Below are positions 45,836 to 54,142 of a stretch of DNA of 64,000 nucleotides, piece by piece (position 1 is the first letter of the stretch; each line of letters begins with the position of its first letter). The stretch comes from Deltaproteobacteria bacterium (GTDB lineage Bacteria > Desulfobacterota > Desulfomonilia > UBA1062), in assembly GCA_029547185.1 (NCBI GenBank), contig JAKPPU010000067.1, positions 62,001 to 126,000 of the forward strand, given 5' to 3'. The position numbers and the translations under genes were made by a program. The notes under the pieces are model-generated. The model saw only the letters and a program-made list of their open reading frames with translations. It had not been told where the DNA came from and made no database searches.

Positions 45836-46918
45836 ATGGACGTATATGATAAATTGAGGCAGATCCTCGATGCGAGCCCCACCGGGGCGCCGCCCTCGAA
45901 GATATTCGATGAGATCCTTCGGATGCTGTTCTCGCCTGAGGAGGCATCCCTCGCCGTGCACATGGGCCTGTCCCCGAGGAAGCTCTCTGTCATTGCGAAG
46001 GACGCGGGCCTGCCCGAGGACGAGGCGGAAAAGATGCTCGAGGCCATGGCCGACAGGGCGGTGATCTTTTCCCGCGAAAAAGACGGCATCCGATCCTACA
46101 GCCTTCTCCCGACCATTCCGGGCCTGTTCGAGTTCCCCCTGATGAAGGGCATCGTAACACCCGAACAGGAAAAGCTGGGGAAACTCTGGGACGAATACCA
46201 CAGTGAAGCCCTCGGCGCTTCCTTTTCCGGCCGCCCTACGCCCATCGCCCGGGTCATCCCGGTGGAGCAGTCCATGAAGGCGGATACGAAGGTTCAGCCC
46301 TATGAAGAGATCGTCAAGCTCATCGATTCGGTCAAATACTTTGCCTTGGCCCGGTGCGCGTGCAGGGAAAGCGTAAAAAGCTGCGACAGCCCGAGAGAGA
46401 TGTGCCTCATCTTCGAAGGCGCAGGCCGGTTCCTGGTTCAGCGCGGATTCGCCCGGGAGATCAGCAGGGAAGAAGCCCACAAGGTGCTCGACCTCGCCGA
46501 GAAGTCGGGGCTCGTCCATACGGTCAGCAACAGCGCGGACAAACCCACCTTCATCTGCAACTGCTGTCCGTGCTGCTGCACCATCCTCACCTGCAGCACG
46601 CGGCTCGGTCTCCCGAACGCCTTTGCGCCGAGCGGCTTCGAGGCCCGGATCGATGCGGAAGCCTGCACAGGCTGCGGCGTATGCGCCGACGACCGCTGCC
46701 CCAAGGAGGCCATCGAAGTCATTGACGACAAGGCGCTCCTGTCGCCGGAAAAATGCATCGGCTGCGGGCTATGCGTCTCTGCCTGCCCGGCTGAGGCGAT
46801 CGCCCTGATAAGGAGGGCCGAGCCCCCGCAGGTGCTGCCGACGCTCAACGAGCTGGGCATCAAGGTATTGACTGAAAAGGGCAAGATCGAGGCATACTTG
46901 AGCCAGATGAAGGGTTGA
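45836..46918 (+). CDS. HTH-like plus cysteine-rich 4Fe-4S ferredoxin protein
   Basis: 360 residues. The N-terminal 90 residues resemble a winged helix (MLFSPEEASLAVHM; KLSVIAKDAGLPEDEAEKML). The middle part has CACRESVKSC and ICNCCPCCCTILTC, an iron-sulfur or metal-rich region seen in a common anaerobe family. The C-terminus is a two-cluster ferredoxin (CTGCGVCADDRCP and CIGCGLCVSACP). It probably passes electrons to or from the upstream molybdoenzyme, 25 bases away. AAGGAGGAG precedes the start. The HTH-like start could be a docking or sensing domain rather than a regulator. Confidence 0.85.
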   Translation: MDVYDKLRQILDASPTGAPPSKIFDEILRMLFSPEEASLAVHMGLSPRKLSVIAKDAGLPEDEAEKMLEAMADRAVIFSREKDGIRSYSLLPTIPGLFEFPLMKGIVTPEQEKLGKLWDEYHSEALGASFSGRPTPIARVIPVEQSMKADTKVQPYEEIVKLIDSVKYFALARCACRESVKSCDSPREMCLIFEGAGRFLVQRGFAREISREEAHKVLDLAEKSGLVHTVSNSADKPTFICNCCPCCCTILTCSTRLGLPNAFAPSGFEARIDAEACTGCGVCADDRCPKEAIEVIDDKALLSPEKCIGCGLCVSACPAEAIALIRRAEPPQVLPTLNELGIKVLTEKGKIEAYLSQMKG

Positions 46919-46956
46919 TCTCCATATCTTGCCCGATTATATCTTATTGTAATTAA

Positions 46957-46971
46957 TAGCATTTTATGCTA
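46957..46971. promoter_or_regulatory. perfect inverted repeat before the geranylgeranyl reductase-like gene
   Basis: TAGCAT-ttt-ATGCTA (46957-46971) lies 12 bases before the next start codon in a short AT-rich gap. It could be an operator or a small hairpin hiding the ribosome binding site; no T-run follows. Confidence 0.35.
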
Positions 46972-46982
46972 AGCTTCAGGCA

Positions 46983-48134
46983 ATGAATAAATATGATGTC
47001 GCCGTCGTGGGCAGCGGTCCGGGAGGCGCTGCCTCGGCGTACATTCTCTCTGCCTCAGGAATGAAGGTGGCCCTGATCGACAGGTGCGTCTTCCCGAGAA
47101 ACAAGCTCTGCGGAGGGCTGCTGAGCGGAAGGGCCAAGACGGCATTCGAGAGCATCTTCGATGAGGCCTGGGGACCGGCAATAGAAAGCGAGATGTGCGG
47201 CGCCCGATTCTTCGGCAGCGAGGGACTGCTCAACAGCATAGACAACTCCTACCCTCTCTACCTTACATCCAGAAAGACGTTCGATTCGTACCTCCTCGAA
47301 CTGGCCTCGAAGAAGGGCCCAAAGGTATTCCATGGCGTTGCGGTTACCTCGATCGACAGAAACAGGGTGAACTTCAGAGACGGAACGTCCTTCACGTCCG
47401 ACTTCATCATCGGGGCGGACGGCGCGACGAGCCGGGTGCGCACCTGCCTTTTCCCGGATTCGTTTCATAAGGAAGACTATGCCCTGTGCTTTCAATCTGA
47501 AATTCCGAGGTCCGAGCTCAGGGAAACGAAGCCGCTGCCCGAAATCTATTTCGGGTTCGTCAGGTGGGGTTATGCCTGGGTCTTTCCCAAGGGAGAGACC
47601 CTTTCCATCGGGATAGGCGGCTCTCTCTCGAAGAACAGGAACATGAAGAACCTCTTCACCCGTTTCTTCAGGCATGTGACCGGCAGAGGCCCTGAAAGCA
47701 TCAGGGGCTGCTATACCCCTTTGGGGAATTACTCGAAAAAGCCGGGCATCGGAAATGCCCTCCTGGTGGGCGATGCGGCAGGCCTGGTCGATCCCATAAC
47801 CGGTGAAGGCATCGCATTCGCCCTCATGAGCGGGAAGTTCGCTGCGCAGTCCATTCTGAAGGCAGCAAACAGCGGCATCCCCCATATGGCCTATGATTTC
47901 TACAAACCCTCGTACAGAAGCATCACAAGATTCTTTTCACCCGCAAAAATGCTGAGGCACTTCCTGTACCCGAGCTATCCCCAGGCAAGGCTCATCAGGG
48001 CGTTGCCCCGTGCCACGGAGATCGTCGAAAGCTATCTCGGACTGATAGCTGGCCGGATGAACTATTACGAGTTTGCCCGCATCGCGTTTGGAAAAACAGT
48101 GCGGGACCTTTTCAACAGAACAGGCAGACAATGA
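46983..48134 (+). CDS. geranylgeranyl reductase family FAD-dependent oxidoreductase
   Basis: 383 residues. N-terminal FAD fold YDVAVVGSGPGGAASAYILS, with RCVFPRNKLCGGLLS (the conserved P-R-x-K-x-CGG substrate loop) and the middle DFIIGADGATSRVR; the C-terminal half has ALLVGDAAGLVDPITGEGIA. The family reduces double bonds of isoprenoid chains on archaeal lipids, chlorophyll or menaquinone, but also includes other flavin mono-oxygenase-like enzymes. In an anaerobe, partial saturation of the menaquinone tail is a reasonable guess. There is no signal peptide. It is transcribed after the ferredoxin gene, with its own AT-rich gap and a small inverted repeat. Confidence 0.88.
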   Translation: MNKYDVAVVGSGPGGAASAYILSASGMKVALIDRCVFPRNKLCGGLLSGRAKTAFESIFDEAWGPAIESEMCGARFFGSEGLLNSIDNSYPLYLTSRKTFDSYLLELASKKGPKVFHGVAVTSIDRNRVNFRDGTSFTSDFIIGADGATSRVRTCLFPDSFHKEDYALCFQSEIPRSELRETKPLPEIYFGFVRWGYAWVFPKGETLSIGIGGSLSKNRNMKNLFTRFFRHVTGRGPESIRGCYTPLGNYSKKPGIGNALLVGDAAGLVDPITGEGIAFALMSGKFAAQSILKAANSGIPHMAYDFYKPSYRSITRFFSPAKMLRHFLYPSYPQARLIRALPRATEIVESYLGLIAGRMNYYEFARIAFGKTVRDLFNRTGRQ

Positions 48135-48277
48135 GATCTTCCGGCTGGGGGATACGCCTGTGAATTGATTTGTTTGCTTGACGGCATAATAATCTATCCT
48201 TAGATCACCTCGGCCCGATTCCTTCAAAACAGTGCAAGCCGCCCCATGTTATGCCGGAGCGTATGAGAGGGGTCAGG

Positions 48278-48781
48278 ATGAAAAGAGAGCTCGGGTTTAC
48301 ATGGATCATATGCTTGGCTCTGACTTTAACGGTCATCAGCTGCGGAGAGGGGGATGACGATGAAGCCGCGATCGTCAGGTTGGAGGGAAGCTATGACGGT
48401 CAGGCTTCCAACATTGATCTTAACGGCACTCAGCTGATCTTTACAAATACCCCCGAGACGATCTATCCTTCCGTCATCTATGCCATAACGGACGAGGCGG
48501 ACCTATCCGAGTTCAACACCCTGCTGGCAAACCTCGGCGACAGTACTGCCGCACTGGACCTCCCGTCGCTCGATACGTATGACTATTTCATCTTCAAAGC
48601 AGCGAATGCATGCACGGGCAGCTATGAGCTCCTCTCGACGGAACAGCGTAATGGATCCATAACCTTCACGTTTAACGTAACGAATCTCGATAATCCTGAA
48701 GCAACCTGTATTGAAAATTACAACCTGGAACTATGGATCTACAGAGGCCTCGAGATCAAATCATCTGAAAACGAAATGTGA
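48278..48781 (+). CDS. hypothetical secreted lipoprotein
   Basis: 167 residues, not recognised. The signal segment FTWIICLALTLTVISCGEG ends in a lipobox-like cysteine, followed by an acidic linker (GDDDEAA), so it should be lipid-anchored. The mature part is beta-rich with two cysteines (NACTGSYEL and EATCIENY) that could form a disulfide. GAGGGG lies upstream of the ATG at 48278. Its 3' end abuts a decayed gene on the other strand (48782-49073), suggesting the junction is a rearrangement point. Confidence 0.6.
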   Translation: MKRELGFTWIICLALTLTVISCGEGDDDEAAIVRLEGSYDGQASNIDLNGTQLIFTNTPETIYPSVIYAITDEADLSEFNTLLANLGDSTAALDLPSLDTYDYFIFKAANACTGSYELLSTEQRNGSITFTFNVTNLDNPEATCIENYNLELWIYRGLEIKSSENEM

Positions 48782-49073
48782 AATCTTCATTGTCAAGGCC
48801 GTGATTGATGAATGTGGTATGCGGGCCCAGGCTATCACCGAGCCGGTACGCACGACCTTGCCCACCGGGGTAATGAGGTCCTGGCACAATCCGAACGTGC
48901 CTATGATCCTTGAACTGTTCATAGAGCGGGTCGATCCCCCGGGAAAACCCGATGATCGGATCACCCCGGGCCTTCTCGGGAAGGCCCGACCGGATGAAAT
49001 TTTCGCAAGCGAGCTCGAGGAACCCGGTCATGAGGGAATGCACCCAGGCAGCAGGATCTGCGGTTATGTCCAT
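48782..49073 (-). pseudogene. 5' remnant of a QueG-like 4Fe-4S protein gene, frameshifted and truncated
   Basis: Reverse frame from ATG 49073 encodes LACENFIRSGLPEKARGDPI then IGFSRGIDPLYEQFKDH, which matches by eye the start of small epoxyqueuosine-reductase-like proteins (GF-x-x-G-x-DPL-x-x-x-K-x-x-IG). After DH (about 48905) the frame turns unrelated, while the next frame continues plausibly (GTFGLCQDLITPVGKV, SVIAWARIPH) to about 48785. The iron-sulfur half of the gene is missing; the opposite-strand lipoprotein gene begins there. I read it as a remnant from frameshift plus deletion. Confidence 0.4.
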
Positions 49074-49129
49074 ACCTTCGGAACCCCCTCGATAGTGAAA
49101 TCTCACATCCCTTCACAAAAGGCAATGGC

Positions 49130-49621
49130 CTAGGAAGGGGCAAGCACCTTTGCATAGATGATCTTGCTGTCGCCCGGGGCGTAGAAGTCTTTTATAAGGG
49201 CTTCCTGCTTATAGCCGTGCTTGAGATAGAATCCCCGCGTAGGCTCATAGAGGCTTCTCGACGAGGTCTCGATGTAGATGCGCGTGCCTCCCATGGCAGC
49301 GATCGCCGTTTCCGTGCGCTCGATGAGCATTCGGCCTATGCCCTTTCCGCGCTCCCGGGCGTGGACGGCGATCCAGTAGAGATCGAAGCTCGACCTCGTG
49401 CCTGGAATGGGCCCGAAGCACGTATACCCGGCAACGGAATTACCTTCCGCCTCGCAGAAGAGGAAGTGGTAGCCGCACTCGATGCCTTTATCGAGGCGCT
49501 CTTCCACGAGCTCCACCGCGACGCGAATTTCCTCTTCGTTGAAGAAGCCCGTCGATTCGACGATACCCCTGACTGCTGCGGCGTCATCCGGCAGTGTATG
49601 GCTGCGGAACGTAAGCGACAT
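49130..49621 (-). CDS. GNAT-family N-acetyltransferase of the kamA operon
   Basis: 163 residues. The acetyl-CoA binding motif is VHARERGKGIGRMLIERTE (R/Q-x-x-G-x-G/A) and the C-terminal GFYLKHGYKQEA is the usual last strand. The start ATG at 49621 shares one base with the TAA of the upstream ATP-grasp gene (TAATG), so it is translationally coupled. It is the last gene of a four-gene operon with a lysine 2,3-aminomutase and two ligases. It is much shorter than AblB beta-lysine acetyltransferase, yet could play a similar role on beta-lysine or on the ligation product. Confidence 0.9.
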   Translation of the reverse strand: MSLTFRSHTLPDDAAAVRGIVESTGFFNEEEIRVAVELVEERLDKGIECGYHFLFCEAEGNSVAGYTCFGPIPGTRSSFDLYWIAVHARERGKGIGRMLIERTETAIAAMGGTRIYIETSSRSLYEPTRGFYLKHGYKQEALIKDFYAPGDSKIIYAKVLAPS

Positions 49622-50616
49622 TACCTGTCTCTTCTCAGTGCATCCAAAACGATGCATTCGATCAGTCGGTCATAGCTCAGGCCGGCCCTTTCCGATGCGG
49701 CCACGAACCCGCTGTCGGGCGAGATGCACGGATTGGCATTGATCTCGAGCACCCACGGCCTTCCCTCACCGTCCACGCGGAAGTCCACCCGGGCATATCC
49801 CTTCAGGTCGAAGGCATCCCAGCACAGCCGGGCGATCCGTTCGAGCTCCTCGAGAAGGCCTGCATCCTCGTCCTTGAACTCGAAGGTGCGGACCGTGGAC
49901 CTGTACTCGATGGAGCCCTCGTCCCACTTCGCCCTGTAATCGACGATCCTCGGCCTCTCGTCGGGGAACGAGAACCTGATCTCTGCCGGGGGCAGCACTA
50001 TAGGGCCGTCCCCTGATGCAAGGATCGAGAGATTGAACTCACGCCCATCGATGAAGCGCTCGGCAAAGCACGCCTTTCCGATCGCACCCGACCGCTTCTC
50101 CATGAGACAGACAAGCTCTTCGACGCTTCCCGCCTCCTGTACGGATTCACTGTCGATTCCTATGGATGCCTCCTCCCACAGGGTCTTGAGGATGTATCGC
50201 GAAGGAAAAGGCAGATCGCACCCGGGCCCCTTGCGGGGAACGAGCCACTCGGGTGTGGGGATGCCGCTCCGCTGCATCCACTCTTTGGCCAGCACCTTGT
50301 TCGAGGTCAGGAACATGGCCTCCGTGCCTGCCCCGGTATAGGGTATCCCGAGGTGGTCGAGGATCGAGCAGGCGAGGTGGATGAGCCTTCCGTCACCGTC
50401 GAGGGCCTCGAGCAGGTTGAAGACGCACACCGGTTCGAGCTCGTCGAGCAGGTCGCTGAGCGCCCTGATATCGAGCTTGAAGGGAGCGATGTCCGACCGG
50501 TATCCGAGAAGGGAGAGCGCATCCGATACGGCTGCAGCCTGGATGAGGACGTCCCTTTCATCGGGAGGGGCATCAGGGGGCAGACTGTTGTGGAGGATGA
50601 GAACGCCCTTGGCCAC
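49621..50616 (-). CDS. ATP-grasp ligase, D-Ala-D-Ala ligase-like (paralogue 2 of the kamA operon)
   Basis: 331 residues of the Ddl-type ATP-grasp fold. The N-terminal domain ends DHLGIPYTGAGTEAMFLTSNK, the ATP-grasp part has YILKTLWEEASIGID and AERFIDGREFNLSIL, and the metal site is ARVDFRVDGEGRPWVLEINANPCISP (the final E-x-N binds two magnesium ions). These enzymes join two amino acids or an amino acid and a peptide through an acyl-phosphate. The peptidoglycan enzyme normally sits with mur/fts genes; this one is embedded with kamA and a second, clearly different ligase eight bases upstream. Confidence 0.88.
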   Translation of the reverse strand: MAKGVLILHNSLPPDAPPDERDVLIQAAAVSDALSLLGYRSDIAPFKLDIRALSDLLDELEPVCVFNLLEALDGDGRLIHLACSILDHLGIPYTGAGTEAMFLTSNKVLAKEWMQRSGIPTPEWLVPRKGPGCDLPFPSRYILKTLWEEASIGIDSESVQEAGSVEELVCLMEKRSGAIGKACFAERFIDGREFNLSILASGDGPIVLPPAEIRFSFPDERPRIVDYRAKWDEGSIEYRSTVRTFEFKDEDAGLLEELERIARLCWDAFDLKGYARVDFRVDGEGRPWVLEINANPCISPDSGFVAASERAGLSYDRLIECIVLDALRRDR

Positions 50617-50624
50617 GGTGCCCT

Positions 50625-51602
50625 TCAGCCGATCCTCTTGAGGGTATGTTTAAGGATACGCTCGATGAGGTCTTCGAACGATATGCCGTTCAGCCTGCAC
50701 AGGATCGGCAGGTCGGAATGCACCGGATTCAATCCTGCCAGGGGATTGACCTCGATGAAGTTGGGCCTGCCCGATTCATCCATCCGGACATCGACGCGTC
50801 CGCCGTCCCGGCATCCGAGGACCTTCCACGAGGAAAGGGCGAGCTTCGAGCACGAATCGATCGCTTCCTGCTCCGGAACGGAGTATACGATCATCTCCTC
50901 GTAGTGTGCCTTGTTGTGGTAGGAGTAGATGAGCCCGCTGTCCTCTTTGTCCCTGAAGAGCACCTCCATCGTGCCGACGGCCTGCGCGTCGCTGCCGGTC
51001 CCGACAATGCCCACGGTGAACTCCCGCCCCGGCAGATAGGTCTCGACGAGCACGGGCTGACTGAACTCACGGAGGAGGCGTTCGCACACCGCATAGAGCT
51101 CCGGGGGAGATTCGATCTTCGACTTATCGCTGATGCCCTTGCCCGTGCCTTCTGCCACAGGCTTTGCGAACAGGGGAAACGGAAGGTTTACGTTCTCGAT
51201 ATCCGAGCTTGAGTTTACAACGGCAAAATCCGCGGTCAGCAGCCCGGCATGGCGGATGATGGTCTTGGTCATGCCCTTGTGGAGCGTGAGTGCCAGGACG
51301 AGGGGGTCGGAGAAGGTGTACGGTATCCTGTAGGCGTCGAGCAGGGCCGGCACGAGCGCCTCCCGGCCCACACCGTACATGCCTTCGGCGATGTTGAACA
51401 CGAGGTCCCAGGAGTGGCCGGCTGCAAGCCTTGAGACGAGCTGCCGCGCGTTGCCGATCCGGTCGACCGAGTGGCCGAGCGTGCTCAGTGCCTCGTCGAT
51501 GGCATCGATGGTGTCGATGCGGTCGAACTCCGCCGTCTCTTCGGAGCTGTATCCCTCTTCCAGGTAATCGTCTCTGAGGTCATACGTGATGCCGACCTTC
51601 AT
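50625..51602 (-). CDS. ATP-grasp ligase, D-Ala-D-Ala ligase-like (paralogue 1 of the kamA operon)
   Basis: 325 residues. VFNIAEGMYGVGREALVPAL and the loop PYTFSDPLVLALTLHKGMTK resemble the N-terminal substrate-binding region of Ddl. FPLFAKPVAEGTGKGI and VETYLPGREFTVGIVG are the ATP-grasp, and GRVDVRMDESGRPNFIEVNPLAG the magnesium site. It is only distantly similar to the neighbouring ligase, so the two probably use different substrates rather than being a recent duplication. One base separates it from the kamA stop and eight from the next gene. Confidence 0.88.
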   Translation of the reverse strand: MKVGITYDLRDDYLEEGYSSEETAEFDRIDTIDAIDEALSTLGHSVDRIGNARQLVSRLAAGHSWDLVFNIAEGMYGVGREALVPALLDAYRIPYTFSDPLVLALTLHKGMTKTIIRHAGLLTADFAVVNSSSDIENVNLPFPLFAKPVAEGTGKGISDKSKIESPPELYAVCERLLREFSQPVLVETYLPGREFTVGIVGTGSDAQAVGTMEVLFRDKEDSGLIYSYHNKAHYEEMIVYSVPEQEAIDSCSKLALSSWKVLGCRDGGRVDVRMDESGRPNFIEVNPLAGLNPVHSDLPILCRLNGISFEDLIERILKHTLKRIG

Positions 51603-51603
51603 C

Positions 51604-52911
51604 TCATGCCCTGCTGGTCATCTCCTCGCAGTACTCGGGATACGAGAAGGATCTGTGCTCATAGTTTCTCAGGATGACCTGCCCGTTTGCCCTGCCCTGG
51701 AAATAGTCGGGCAGGAGCGGTATCTTGCCCCCTCCTCCGGGTGCATCGACCACGTAATGGGGAACGGCATATCCCGAGGTGTGGCCCCGCAGGCCCTCGA
51801 TCATCTCGATGCCCTTTTCGATGGTGGTCCTTAAGTGGGCAGAGCCCAGGATCGGGTCGCACTGGTAGAGATAGTACGGCCGTACCCGGACTTTGAGAAG
51901 ACCGTGGAAGAGGGATTTGAGCGTGTCGACATTGTCGTTGATTCCCTTGAGGAGAACGGTCTGGCTCCCCAGCGGTATGCCGGAATCTGCGAGCTGATTG
52001 CATGCTGCCTGCGTTTCCGGGGTCAGCTCGTCGGGATGGGTGAAGTGGATGCTCATCCACAGCGGCTGGTATTTCTTCAAGATCCTCATGAGCTTGGGTG
52101 TTATGCGCTGGGGCAGTACGACCGGCACCTTGGTGCCGATGCGTATCATCTCCACGTGGGGGATGCGCCTGATGCTCGAGAGGAGATAGTCGAGGTGGCT
52201 GTCCGGCAGTGTCAGGGGGTCTCCGCCGGAGAGGAGGACGTCCCTCACCTCCGGATGCTCCTCGATATAAGCGATGGCCTGCTGCCATTGCGTGATGCTG
52301 GTTCTGAACCTGCCGTTGTTGCCGACCATGCGCGACCGGGTGCAGTACCGGCAGTACGTCGAGCAGAATCCCGTCGTCAGAAAGAGGACCCGGTCGGGAT
52401 ACCGGTGGACCAGCCCGGGAACAGGGCTCTGGTGTTCTTCAGACAGAGGGTCCCGCTCTTCTCCGGGGCACCGGGTATATTCATCCGTCACCGGAATGAC
52501 AGACCTTCGGATGGACTGCGAAGGATCTGCAGGGCTCATGAGACTCGCATAGTACGGTGTTATCCTGAAGGGAAGCCCGGAGGTGCGCCGTAGGATGGCG
52601 GCGCACTCATCAGGCGTGAGCCGGATGATCCGCTGGATCTGGTCCAAGCTGCAGATGCTGTTTCGGATCTGCCAGCTCCAGCTTGCCCAGTCGACCTCGG
52701 TCGCATCCGGGTAGAAATCCCTTAAAAACTGGCGCGAACGGAGGGTGATGGGAATACGGCCGGTGAGGGGAAACTTCCGTATGGGTTGTGCTGCAAATAA
52801 TAAATCCTGGGTCATGCCTGAGGATATCGATGGGGGCTCCTCGGGGGCCTCTGTACCCAGGGGGTCCGGGTCTTTGGGTGAAACAGACGCTGCTGGACCG
52901 CTGTTCTTCAT
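51604..52911 (-). CDS. kamA: KamA-family radical SAM enzyme, lysine 2,3-aminomutase
   Basis: 435 residues. The radical SAM cluster is Cys183, Cys187 and Cys190 (GFCSTYCRYCTRS). PLP is bound by Lys396 in VVDAPGGGGKIPLLPDY. Both aspartates that hold the lysine side chain in characterised lysine 2,3-aminomutases are present (Asp352 in YQCDPILG, Asp389 in VVDAPGG), whereas glutamate mutases replace them, so L-lysine to L-beta-lysine is the likely reaction. Length fits stand-alone aminomutases rather than EpmB. AGGAGGAG lies seven bases before the ATG. It is the first gene of a tight operon with two ATP-grasp ligases and a GNAT. Confidence 0.9.
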   Translation of the reverse strand: MKNSGPAASVSPKDPDPLGTEAPEEPPSISSGMTQDLLFAAQPIRKFPLTGRIPITLRSRQFLRDFYPDATEVDWASWSWQIRNSICSLDQIQRIIRLTPDECAAILRRTSGLPFRITPYYASLMSPADPSQSIRRSVIPVTDEYTRCPGEERDPLSEEHQSPVPGLVHRYPDRVLFLTTGFCSTYCRYCTRSRMVGNNGRFRTSITQWQQAIAYIEEHPEVRDVLLSGGDPLTLPDSHLDYLLSSIRRIPHVEMIRIGTKVPVVLPQRITPKLMRILKKYQPLWMSIHFTHPDELTPETQAACNQLADSGIPLGSQTVLLKGINDNVDTLKSLFHGLLKVRVRPYYLYQCDPILGSAHLRTTIEKGIEMIEGLRGHTSGYAVPHYVVDAPGGGGKIPLLPDYFQGRANGQVILRNYEHRSFSYPEYCEEMTSRA

Positions 52912-53353
52912 CTCAAATCTCCTCCTTCGAACAGGTGTCTGTGTGTGGTTGTGCGGTTACGGTACTGAGGTAAAATGTGATGAAAAGGATTGCGTCGGTG
53001 GGGAGGGATGAGTTGTGCGGGAGGGCGTATCATCGAAGGTGATTCAATAATACGCGGCACCATCTCTGGCTTGCGTTGAGATAGTACTGTCTGTATACGT
53101 TTCCACAGTAATGCTCGCTCCCGAATCTGTTATTTTTAAAATCCTTCTCTCTTCCCCAAGAGAGATCTCTTTTGAGATTTTGTAATAATACTTCTCGAAA
53201 AAATTGCAAGGGATAATTACACAAAAAATTAATTTTCACCATATACGAAGAATACAATTTTCCCGTGCCTCCCGAATGGGCTCGTAGTGCCGCTCTGATG
53301 ACTTTTCTCACGGATCTTTTCCGTTATCCTAAGTGGTACGTGCGCATATCATC
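52912..53353. other. 442-base divergent region between kamA and nth, with a low-GC island
   Basis: From about 53090 to 53260 the sequence is strikingly AT-rich for this window, with A and T runs (AAAAAATTAATTTTC near 53220) and the palindrome AGAGATCTCT around 53162. A 93-codon reverse frame (53030-53311) crosses it, but the predicted peptide is compositionally odd and unrecognised, so I do not call it a gene. The island probably holds the promoters, and perhaps an H-NS/IHF-like binding zone, for kamA and nth. Confidence 0.4.
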
Positions 53354-54037
53354 ATGGGGGGGATGATGAGTTCAGGAAAGCGCCCCTTCGATATCGATCT
53401 TGTCATGAGCCTCGTCAGGGAAGCAGTAAGGCCCTTCCCCAAGGCGGCGCTGTTCCAGCTCGCCGATGAGGGATTCAACTCGGCGTTCGAGCAGCTCATG
53501 GCCTGCATCCTGTCCACCCGCACGCTCGACGAGATATCCCTCAGGTGCTCACGAGACCTCTTCCGGCTCGGCCGGACCCCCGGAGAAATCGCCCGCTATG
53601 AGCCTGAGAGCATCGATGAGGTGATCTCGTCTTGCAGGTTCCATGAGACCAAATCGCAGGATATATCCGAGATTGCGAGGCGGATCGTCCGGGAGTACGG
53701 AGGCACGCTTCCCTGCGAGGACACCATTCTCATGTCTTTCAGAGGCGTCGGCCGCAAGTGCACGAATCTGGTGCTCGGCATCGCCTGCGGGCAGACCTGC
53801 ATAACCGTGGACGTGCATGTACACCGCATCACGAACCGCTGGGGCTATGTTCACACAAAGTCCCCCGAGCAGACCCTGGCCGCGCTCGAAACGATCCTGC
53901 CGAAAAAATACTGGGTCGGGATCAACCGTATTCTCGTTCCTTTTGGAAAGCACATCTGTACGCCGAGGCTCCCCAAGTGCTCCACCTGCCCTGTCCTCGA
54001 TATGTGCCGGCAGGTCGGTGTCGGGAGCCACCGGTGA
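53354..54037 (+). CDS. nth: endonuclease III-family DNA glycosylase/AP lyase
   Basis: About 227 residues. The helix-hairpin-helix FRGVGRKCTNLVLGIACG includes the catalytic lysine, ITVDVHVHRITNRWG the catalytic aspartate, and the C-terminal cluster C-x6-C-x2-C-x5-C is CTPRLPKCSTCPVLDMC. It removes oxidised pyrimidines and cleaves abasic sites. The start is unresolved among GTG 53333 and ATGs at 53354, 53363 and 53366; a G-run at 53356-53362 is the only ribosome-binding-like sequence and favours one of the last two. Confidence 0.88.
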   Translation: MGGMMSSGKRPFDIDLVMSLVREAVRPFPKAALFQLADEGFNSAFEQLMACILSTRTLDEISLRCSRDLFRLGRTPGEIARYEPESIDEVISSCRFHETKSQDISEIARRIVREYGGTLPCEDTILMSFRGVGRKCTNLVLGIACGQTCITVDVHVHRITNRWGYVHTKSPEQTLAALETILPKKYWVGINRILVPFGKHICTPRLPKCSTCPVLDMCRQVGVGSHR

Positions 54038-54142
54038 GATCACGAACCACGCTCAAGGGTCCGGGTGTTGCCGGACGGCAGGGCTCGCGATAATGGCTCC
54101 TCTCGAGAAAGAAGGAGAAGCCCGTGGACTGCCTTTAAGAGA

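Noticed and set aside
44732..46519. Long reverse frame of 595 codons across the molybdoenzyme and ferredoxin genes
   Set aside because: It spans two genes whose forward frames have unmistakable cofactor motifs; the reverse translation is rich in H, R, E and D with no family pattern. It is a by-product of GC-rich codon bias.
48756..49106. Intact 116-residue protein on the minus strand
   Set aside because: Only the first half resembles a known family and the second half matches better in another frame, so it is listed as a remnant instead.
53030..53311. 93-codon reverse frame in the kamA/nth intergenic region
   Set aside because: It crosses the AT-rich island, has biased composition and no ribosome binding site, and would precede kamA only by chance.
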